NCBI GenBank assembly: GCA_019096065.1
Contig: JAGUCH010000002.1
Location: 13,094,501-13,158,500 of the forward strand
Direction: 5' to 3'
Length of the DNA: 64,000 nt
From: Paracyclopina nana
Taxonomy: Eukaryota > Arthropoda > Copepoda > Cyclopoida > Cyclopettidae
The notes below the pieces were generated by a model that had not been told where the DNA came from, ran no database searches, and saw only the letters and a program-made list of their open reading frames with translations. A program made the position numbers and the translations under genes. This document shows, in pieces, positions 57,001-64,000 of the stretch (within the stretch, counting starts at the first letter, position 1; every line of letters starts with the position of its first letter).

Positions 57001-60000
57001 AGGGACCTTTCATGTGTTGTTGCTCTTGCTTTGAATTGCTATTGGTTGCATCAGTCACTTCATGTTGTTGATTATTTTTAATTGGCTTTGCCTTAGTCAC
57101 TACTTTTTTCACTTTTTTGATGAGGCCAATGGTTGTGCTTTCTTCTTGGATGTCTTTTTTGCTGATGCTTTCAGTTAATGATGGTGGATTTCTTGCATCA
57201 TTGCATTCAACCACTGCATCCTTGGCAATTTCTTCTTTCACCTCTGAGTTCTCTCTGTTCTTCTGTGCTCGTCTCACTTTGATTGAAACTCCAGTACGTT
57301 CAACATGGTCATCTACTGATGCTTCTGTACCTTTTGATGTTTTCAACACCCTCGAGGTTTGATTGCTAGGTCTATGCATGGGCATGTCATTTTGAAAGTC
57401 TTCATTTCCCTGGGTAATAATTTCCCCTTTTTGGACATCTCCCTCCTGACTTTGTACGCAACTCAATTCACGAGCCTCCAATTTTTCACTCGGCTGATGT
57501 ATTGCCATTTGCTGGACTTGTGGCGTGCTCAATTCACCCATTTTATCATCCTCAACAAGAAACTTTTCGCTGACTTCACCTTGCAAAAGGGTCATTTGTT
57601 TGGGCCCTGCTACAGCACTCGGTGGCTTTTCTAATATTTTTTCACGCAGTGCTTTCAAGGTGTTGCCAAAGGGTTGCTGATTATTAATAGAGTTATTTGC
57701 TGGTTCCTCATCTGGTGGCATGCTCGCCACGCTTCCTGATTCAAGAGATAAATCTTCGCTGGCTGCTAACGGAGCTACTTTGTCTTCAGCCAAATCCTCA
57801 GTTATGGCTGGCGTCTTGAAAATTCTGCTTTGCTGTTGAGTGTTTGTTCTGGGCCCGCTCGGGGACTCAATGCCCAAAGCTGGAGATGATTGTTTGCCTG
57901 CAATACACGAGAATTGTTTCCTACTTTGGTGTACTGTTTTTCCTCAACTAAAATGAAATTAGCAAATGGCATGCCCAAAATGACTAGTGTGCGGTACACG
58001 AACTTTTTAGCGGTCTATTTAAATATTCATGCTTTAGGTGACTTTTAAATAATAATTTTGCCAAAGGGATTTTAAGTTTGGGCTCACCTGCATTTATAGC
58101 AAGTATTTGGCAACATACAGTCTGTCTCAGAGAATTCTACGCACTTTTAAATCAAAAGTTTGTGCTACGGATTTGATTAATGCTAGACATAATGGATATC
58201 GTTGGAAACCTTGAAACTCTGGTCTTCTTTTTTATTAATATCACTTTTGATAAGAAATAATTATGACTTGGATCAATGCTCTCTTCATCTACAAACTCCT
58301 TAAGGAATCGGAACGCAAAATTCCTTTGCGCAAAGGAGTTCTCAGTCCATAAACTAGCTGCATAGAGTTGTCATTATGCATGGTTTTGTCATAATGCATT
58401 CCTTAAGGAACGGTAGATGAACAGTGTATAAAAGCCTAAAATAAAAAACGGCACTCAAAAATGGCACCCATTTTTCCTATTTTTTGATGGCAATGCACAC
58501 ATTTCAAAATGGTCGTAATTGCGAATTTTGACTTTGTCTTTTTTGCGATAAAGGATTGTTCTTCTCAGTATTAAAATAACAAATGGTTCATCCGTGATTT
58601 TGATTTTATTATGAAAATACTTGATTTTAGCTGAATTCAGTAGGTGAAAAATTGCACTTTTGCTCTAAAAAATGAAGCCATGGAAAATTTCAACTTTCTT
58701 ATCTTTTTTACTTTTATTTTGTGATTTTCACTGCTACAAAACATATGGCAAAAGATTCAAGCTTTCCAACGATATCCATTTTGTACCGCATTTCTCAAAT
58801 CCGTAACACAAACTTTTGATTTCAAGGTGTGTAGAATTCTCTGAAACAGACTGTATTTGAGTGAAATACTGAAAAACTGAAACTTCTTTTATTTGTGTGA
58901 CAATTTCTTCTAAAGAAACGCTTTTGGCTGTTCGGAACTGATTGTGCACCATTTTGATGTTACGTAAACTCTAAAAGGGTGCTTACATCTCCAGCATTCG
59001 GTGAGCGAGGAGAAATCAAAGTATTTGTTGTGGTTTTCACAGCCTTTGTTTGAGCAGTGCACAACTTTGACCGGATCAGTTCTCGAGTTATGCGTGCGCC
59101 TGTATTTGCGTTGTATCCCATCAGAGTCCACTTTTGGCACTGCAATTGAAATGGCATCCACTGAACCTAGAAAAACTTATTTTAGTTGTTTGCAAGTACT
59201 TTTTACCAAGGTCAGTTGCAGCTTTGAAGCAGATTAGCTTTCCAATCCGAAGAAAAGCTTTTAGCATACAATTTGCTTAGCAGGTCAAAGTGTCATCTCT
59301 CTATAAGAATTTGCTTTTAAAAAGTGCAAAACTTCTCTTACCTGACTTTTCAGCTGAGGCATCGTTTTCTGAATCAACTTCAATGCTCAGAAAGCCTTTG
59401 CTTTCGTAGTAGGAAGACTTATTTGACTGAAGTGTGTAGTTTCGCGGCAATGAGTTTGTGGAATATTTTCTCTGCAAATACGGACTATTGCTTCCACTTG
59501 TGCTACTCTTGTCTTCCACAGACTTGAAAGGGTCCCGATTGATGATTCTGTGGTTGCTAAAGTCATCACTTGTGATGCTCGACCTTCTTGAACTCGATCT
59601 TGAATACGCCGGAGATGGCAGCACCGAGTTATTCCTGTTTGCGTCAAAACCATTTTAATTAGCAAATTGTCCAGCACATAATTGCTCTGGGAAAGTGATT
59701 TCCCCACGTGTACCTCATGTTTACTAAAATAAGAGCTCAGTCTGCTTTTAGTAATAGAAGTAATTAACTCAACATTCCCCCGAGGTTATAAAGTTACTAT
59801 ACTAAACATATCTCGTACGTACGTACGTACTGCCATACAATTTTTAAAAATCGCCAACTATCTCAATATAAATTCATCATAGATTTCTTGCCTGGATGTT
59901 CGGTATGCGCTCGTTGAGTAAGTTTGGTAGTAGGGCGACGAGTGATACTTGGAAGAAGTGGTAGGCGAAGCAAAGATTCTGGAAGGTGACATAGCTCTCG

Positions 60001-60988
60001 GTGTTGTGGCTGGAGACCTCATCGGAGTCGCTGGAGTGCTCGCGCTAGACCTTAGAGAATGCTGTGATTAGATTCCAAAATAAGGAAAAGACACCGAACA
60101 TTGGAAGTATATATCTTTCATAGTTTGTGTGGGAGAAAAGGTCAGCCAATTTGTAAATGGAAGTACCATTTTCTGTAGGAGCCGCTCGGCACGTAGGGAG
60201 AAGTGTACGGAGGTGTCGGTAGCATCGTTGCCACGCTCTGCCTATGATACTTTTGATAGACTGCTGATGTCGAGTCACTCTTGCTAAGTACCCGGTTCAC
60301 CCTGCTGCTAAAAGCTCCTCCTGCATCACTGTAAACAACGATCAAGATATTTTTTTGAGGATCCAAAAATGAGAGCATATTTTACCTGACGCGAGAAGAG
60401 CTATTTCGGGGTAATGTGGCATAGTGTGAAACTGGAGTGTAGTAGTTATTCCCATCGGAAGGCAGGCTTAATTTGGCTGAATGACGAGGCTTCATTTCGG
60501 GTGGGCAGTAGCTGCTCATGGGTTCAGCCGAGCCACTTGCGTAACTAGAATGAATATTTGTCATTTGGCTTCGTAAACAATGGCTTAAGCGCCTGTTTTT
60601 GGACTAAAAACAGCTAGGCGATCTAATTGGATGTATTCGCTTTTGAGTACCTCGAAGGGCGCCTTGATTGCTGCAGAGCCGAAGGCATCAATAGTAGCCT
60701 TGAATGGTCATCAGACCTTGAGTTTGAAGTTCTGCCATCAGCTGATCGAGGCGCAACAGGGTAGCTCAGGGGCCTGAAATGTTGGCAAGTGCCTGAATGG
60801 AAATTTATGGCCTTTTCAAGGACAGACCTTCTTTGATACTGGTTTGAGGGCGTCGTCGTTGTCGTTAACGGCTCGTAATAGTGGTAGTTTGATGATTTTC
60901 GCGTTGAGTGCTCTTCTCTGGTTTTAAAGCAGTTCTTGCACCTCGAAGACCAGCCCATGTGGGCCTCAAAGCCACGTGGACACTCCAT
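48013..60988 (-). CDS. 2734-residue tail-anchored coiled-coil protein with N-terminal Cys/His motifs
   Basis: Ten exons, 5' to 3' on the minus strand: 60988-60651, 60544-60386, 60328-60167, 60050-59892, 59634-59342, 59166-58987, 57897-51708, 51651-51462, 49683-49459, 48321-48013. They sum to 8205 nt, exactly 2735 codons, and every junction phase agrees. The N-terminus has C-x13-C-x2-C-F-x6-H (RCKNCFKTREEH), similar in spacing to the N-terminus of MPRIP/outspread, but no PH domain follows. Exons 1-5 are Ser/Tyr/Pro-rich. Exon 6 and the first base of exon 7 build a second possible zinc site, C-x4-C ... C-W-R-C. Exon 7 (6190 nt) encodes about 2060 acidic, Gln/Glu/Ser-rich, probably disordered residues. 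Exons 9-10 form a Lys/Glu/Leu coiled coil, then a 17-residue hydrophobic helix (about 48075-48025) with KTKVGT at the very end, a tail anchor. It is probably a large cytoskeletal or organelle-surface tether, by inference only. The 59892/59891 intron is GC-AG. Confidence 0.82.
48362..48819. mobile_element. hAT-type MITE with 8-bp target-site duplication
   Basis: CAGGGTGACCAGA at 48370 and its reverse complement TCTGGTCACCCTG ending at 48811 are the terminal inverted repeats. The flanking CAGCTTTG occurs at 48362-48369 and 48812-48819, an 8-bp duplication typical of hAT transposons. The 442-bp element has no coding capacity and is dominated by many copies of ATAGCCAC and its complement. It lies in the intron between the last two exons of the tail-anchored gene. 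Confidence 0.9.
49684..51461 (-). other. Intron 8 of the 2734-residue gene
   Basis: 1.8 kb of AT-rich sequence between exons 8 and 9. No additional exon or recognisable repeat was found. Confidence 0.55.
58116..58855. mobile_element. Tc1/mariner-type non-autonomous element
   Basis: The left end CAGTCTGTCTCAGAGAATTC (58118) and the right end finishing GAATTCTCTGAAACAGACTG (58853) are inverted repeats. The similarity continues about 100 bp inward (aaatcaaaagtttgtg against its complement). TA lies on both sides (58116-58117, 58854-58855). CAGT termini and a TA duplication fit Tc1/mariner. There is no transposase frame, so it is a 736-bp deletion derivative or MITE. It is in the intron between exons 6 and 7 of the tail-anchored gene. 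A diverged relative begins the window. Confidence 0.85.
59814..59830. repeat. CGTA tetranucleotide microsatellite
   Basis: cgtacgtacgtacgtac, about four units of a self-complementary tetranucleotide, in the intron between exons 4 and 5. Confidence 0.8.
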
Positions 60989-62012
60989 TAGGATGAATGA
61001 TGACTTATGTGCTGTTGTGGCTTCTTGCTACGAAATTGCTTCTTCCGTGAGCTATTTCAACTCATGCATATGTAAACTCTCTTGGTTGTATCTTTGAGCA
61101 TTGCTCAAGAGGCTACCTGAAAAAGCTCTACTATGCATTTTCCTTATATGTTGTATATCATGAAGAAGTGAATGTTCTGTTAAGTAATGGATTTGGTATT
61201 GGATAATGCAGTCAGTTTTACCATGAGAAGTATAGCGAGGCTGATGCAAGAATTTTCTGTCACTTATAATATGCTACAAGGATAGGAGCTGTAGTAGCAT
61301 TTTCCAGGGCAAGCAAATTCCTTCGACTGCTTTTTCTTTCTCAGCATCGCTCCAGACTCGAGCACAGTGAGGACAAGTAGGCATAAAAGCGCTCGATTTT
61401 GATGATACCTGAGAAGGCTCTCAATTCTCGTTTTTTATAGCCCCTTCACCAATTATCGGGTTGCTTTTCTTGGAACAGACAATTAATAGCCTATAAGTGA
61501 TAATGAGCTTTTGGCCTTTATTTCTTGTTTTGCCACCTTTGCGAGGATACTTTTTTATTATTAGTATTTACTGCCATCACGAGGTTACATAATTGCGTAG
61601 TTTTCGTCCTTGAGGACGAGCTTTTGTCTAAATGTATCTTCACGTGGTCTAGCTCTACGTCATGCGAGAGCTTTCACCTGTGAAAACGCTTCTGCTACAG
61701 AAGCAGACGAATAGTATAAAATATAGTGGTCAACTTTAATCATAGTTGCTAAAAATGTCCCATCTCGAGCAAAGGAAATAAAAAAGAAATTAGAAAGCTC
61801 CTGGAAACCGAAGAAGCTCAAGATCAAGAGAAAGTCGTTCTCCTCGTCACAGCAATAGCTTGCTTTTTCAAAATAAATTGCAAATATTGAACTTAAAAAA
61901 GTGTGCAATCATTTGGCCAAAAATAATATAGTTGCTTTTAAAGGTATATTTTGATATGATAACACAGAGCAGTGACTTAACGTAGGTATCAACAACAACA
62001 ATTAGAGGAGTG
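60989..62012. other. Intergenic region between two minus-strand genes
   Basis: Lies between the GPCR stop and the start of the tail-anchored gene. Minus-strand AATAAA signals (plus-strand TTTATT) occur near 61519 and 61554 and could end the GPCR transcript. A promoter or untranslated exon of the downstream gene is expected here, but none can be named. Confidence 0.4.
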
Positions 62013-63771
62013 TTACAACTGAGTAATAGCTTCATCGTCCGTCGCAGCGTTGGGGATGTCACTGTTTTGAGGGTCATTGGGATTGCCTTTGCCTTGGGGC
62101 AAAAGCCTGAGGCTTTCAGTCATTATGCCACCCGCGCAGCTTCGCCTTTTGTTGCGGTCACCGCTGCGCAGGCTGTTGAAATTGCTCGGTTTCATGGATC
62201 CAAAGTAGTTTCTCGACATGACCATTGGCGGAGGTGGAGCCAGCGTATCCGAGGTGAGGCTGCGCGTGCGCTTCCTTTGCTGCACCTGTTGAGGTGGAGG
62301 CGCAATGATCACGGATGGGTACATGATGTCGTGGCTTGGCAGCAAGATCTGTTGCTGTTGCTGCTGCAGCAGCATCTGCCTATTGTTGGCATTCTTGAGG
62401 CTCATTCTCGCCTTGGGATGTTTATGGGAGCGGAGCAGTACGGAGTTGTTGGCTGAGCCGGAGGTGAACCTGGGCGTGCCCAGGGTGGGCGAGTTGGTCA
62501 CCGAAATGCAGGTGGTCCTCGGAGGCAAATATCCTCTCCCTATGGTCTGAAAATATTACAAATGGAAAGCCTTTTGGGTCGGTGGGGAGGGCAGAAGGTT
62601 TCTCTCTCTGGCTTAATTTTGGCCACTTATTGCAATTCTAAAAGGGTTTGAAAATTGAGTGGGTGAAAAATGTCTCACTGCGGCCGAGTCCGCGTTGAAA
62701 TAGCTCCGGTGACGACCGCGGCAGCATCGCTTCTTCAAAATGTCGAGTACCTATAGGGAAAATACATGGTGATCATCGAAAGGGTCATTCTCTGCAGAGG
62801 ATTTTATAGTGGTGTAGCGCAGTCATTTGATGCATGAATATATGGAATATCTGCTTTAAAGGGAAAGCTTTTTTAAAGGATAAGTTCGTTTGCTAGTATG
62901 CTATTGAGGTGTGAGACTTCAGCTTTTTCCCAAAATATATGTTTTTCCTCGTGAAATTGCAAAATTGGATTATTTTCTCGTATACGAAATCTCGCTTTGG
63001 CAAGTGCGCAAGCCCTACTTATTTGCTACGCTGTTGCTTTTTTTAAAATCTCCCCAAAGCATTGCCAAAAAGGTTTCATCGCTGTTATTTCCCTTTAAAA
63101 AAAGGTACATTGCCTATTGCCATTTTGGCAATACAGTATCCGCAAAATGCGCACAAATGTTTTGAATGAGGATCATTAGGGGAAGAAGACTTACGTCATT
63201 ATTGATGAAGCAGAAGATGATTGATACAAAAAAGCCCTGAAATTTTGCAGAGAAAAATTTTTGCATTTAAGATGATCCACTACTTTTTTTTGTAGCGTAC
63301 CTGATATGAAGAAGAGACTGCAGAGAAGACCTCGTAAAAATATTCCAAAGTCGTTCCTTGCTCAGGCCTGCAAAAAGAGAGCTTTTTACCACCTCGATTG
63401 GCATATGCAATAAATCCAGTTGTGAATACAAACAGTGCCATTTTTGGTATTTTTGCGGTGCACATTTACCTGATCGGCATCAGCAAAAAGTGAATGCCCA
63501 AAATTGGTATGAGCATCAAGGCTGCTCGTGCAGCCTTTAGCGTTGAGGCTACGCTGTTCGGTCCACCAGCAACTTGGCTAGTAAGAGAATTTTCCATTAA
63601 TTTCAAGTTAGAACTTGGAGGAACTTTATGCTTCACCTGTCTTCTGATTGAACGTTCCGCTTCCTTTTGATGAGTCTAATCACGTTGATGACTATCATGA
63701 CGTTGAAGGAAATGGCGATTATGACTGGAACAGCCAAAAACCAGATGCTGTCTCCCGTGTCCATCCAGCAG
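62013..63771 (-). CDS. Class B (secretin-family) neuropeptide GPCR, C-terminal part
   Basis: Six exons are visible, 5' to 3': 63771-63637, 63577-63470, 63367-63301, 63236-63195, 62750-62679, 62546-62013; all phases agree. The first encodes an extracellular-loop C-W then TM5 (WFLAVPVIIAISFNVMIVIN) and a basic loop. The second encodes TM6 (ALMLIPILGIHFLLMPIR), with the P-x-x-G-[IV]-H pattern of class B receptors. The third and fourth encode ECL3 and TM7 ending in QGFFVSIIFCFINND, the family's Q-G-x-x-V...C-F-x-N hallmark. The fifth starts helix 8 (VLDILKKR). The last encodes a 177-residue tail rich in Gln, Ser and Arg. The closest known groups are arthropod DH31/calcitonin-, PDF- or CRF/DH44-type receptors; I cannot choose among them. 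The N-terminal hormone-binding domain and TM1-4 lie beyond the window edge. Confidence 0.88.
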
Positions 63772-64000
63772 CTAAATTGGGGTATTGACATTTACTCAAG
63801 TTGCGCACATATGGCCAGAAAGTATATAAAGTTAACGCAAACACGTTTTGTCCGCAGGAGCGTGAAAGCCTTTCAGATTTATAGCTTCTACCTTTTGTGC
63901 GGTTGCGTAAACTCATTACATTTCCTACTATGTATGCTTGGACAAAAGTACATTAATTCTCATTTAAGATGAGTACGTATGCCAATAGTGAAAGTGCCCG

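Noticed and set aside
1-64000. CRISPR arrays, bacterial operons, ribosome-binding sites
   Set aside because: None seen. The window is eukaryotic with introns and poly(A) signals, so these feature classes do not apply.

Overview
The window is animal nuclear DNA. Genes are split by spliceosomal GT-AG introns (plus one GC-AG), coding density is low, and polyadenylation signals, microsatellites and several classes of eukaryotic transposon are present. The stomatin, class B neuropeptide-type GPCR, CAP protein, errantivirus-like envelope and Tc1/hAT-type repeats fit an invertebrate, most likely an arthropod such as a crustacean or chelicerate. The species cannot be fixed from this sequence. Exon models below were assembled by hand from splice motifs and checked by reading phase and total length; none is supported by transcripts.

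Region 1 (1-12000) is a transposon graveyard. It starts with the end of a Tc1/mariner-like repeat. Next come two divergent transposon genes: an unidentified multi-exon gene on the minus strand and a decayed Tnp2-like transposase on the plus strand. The transposase is interrupted by a 2.1-kb LTR element whose only gene is a retroviral/baculoviral F-type envelope. Its two 212-bp LTRs appear identical. A higher-order satellite, a tRNA-like relic and a decayed membrane-protein reading frame follow.

Region 2 (12200-29020) is a stomatin (SPFH/band 7) gene with alternative first exons, three tandem 98-nt mutually exclusive exons and two alternative last exons. A complete 10-exon gene for a 1714-residue mucin-like surface protein (CCP-like modules, Thr-rich linkers, several furin-type sites, SEA-like domain, C-terminal transmembrane segment) lies on the same strand inside the stomatin gene's first intron.

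Region 3 (29020-48000) begins with about 12 kb in which I see no gene. A two-exon gene for an 896-residue low-complexity protein (41253-45089) and a six-exon secreted CAP-superfamily gene (46333-47919) follow.

Region 4 (48000-64000) is minus strand. A ten-exon gene (60988 to 48013) encodes a 2734-residue protein with Cys/His motifs near its N-terminus, a 6.2-kb disordered exon, and a C-terminal coiled coil with a tail anchor. A hAT-type MITE and a Tc1/mariner-type MITE sit in its introns. The last six exons of a class B GPCR (63771 to 62013) run off the right edge.
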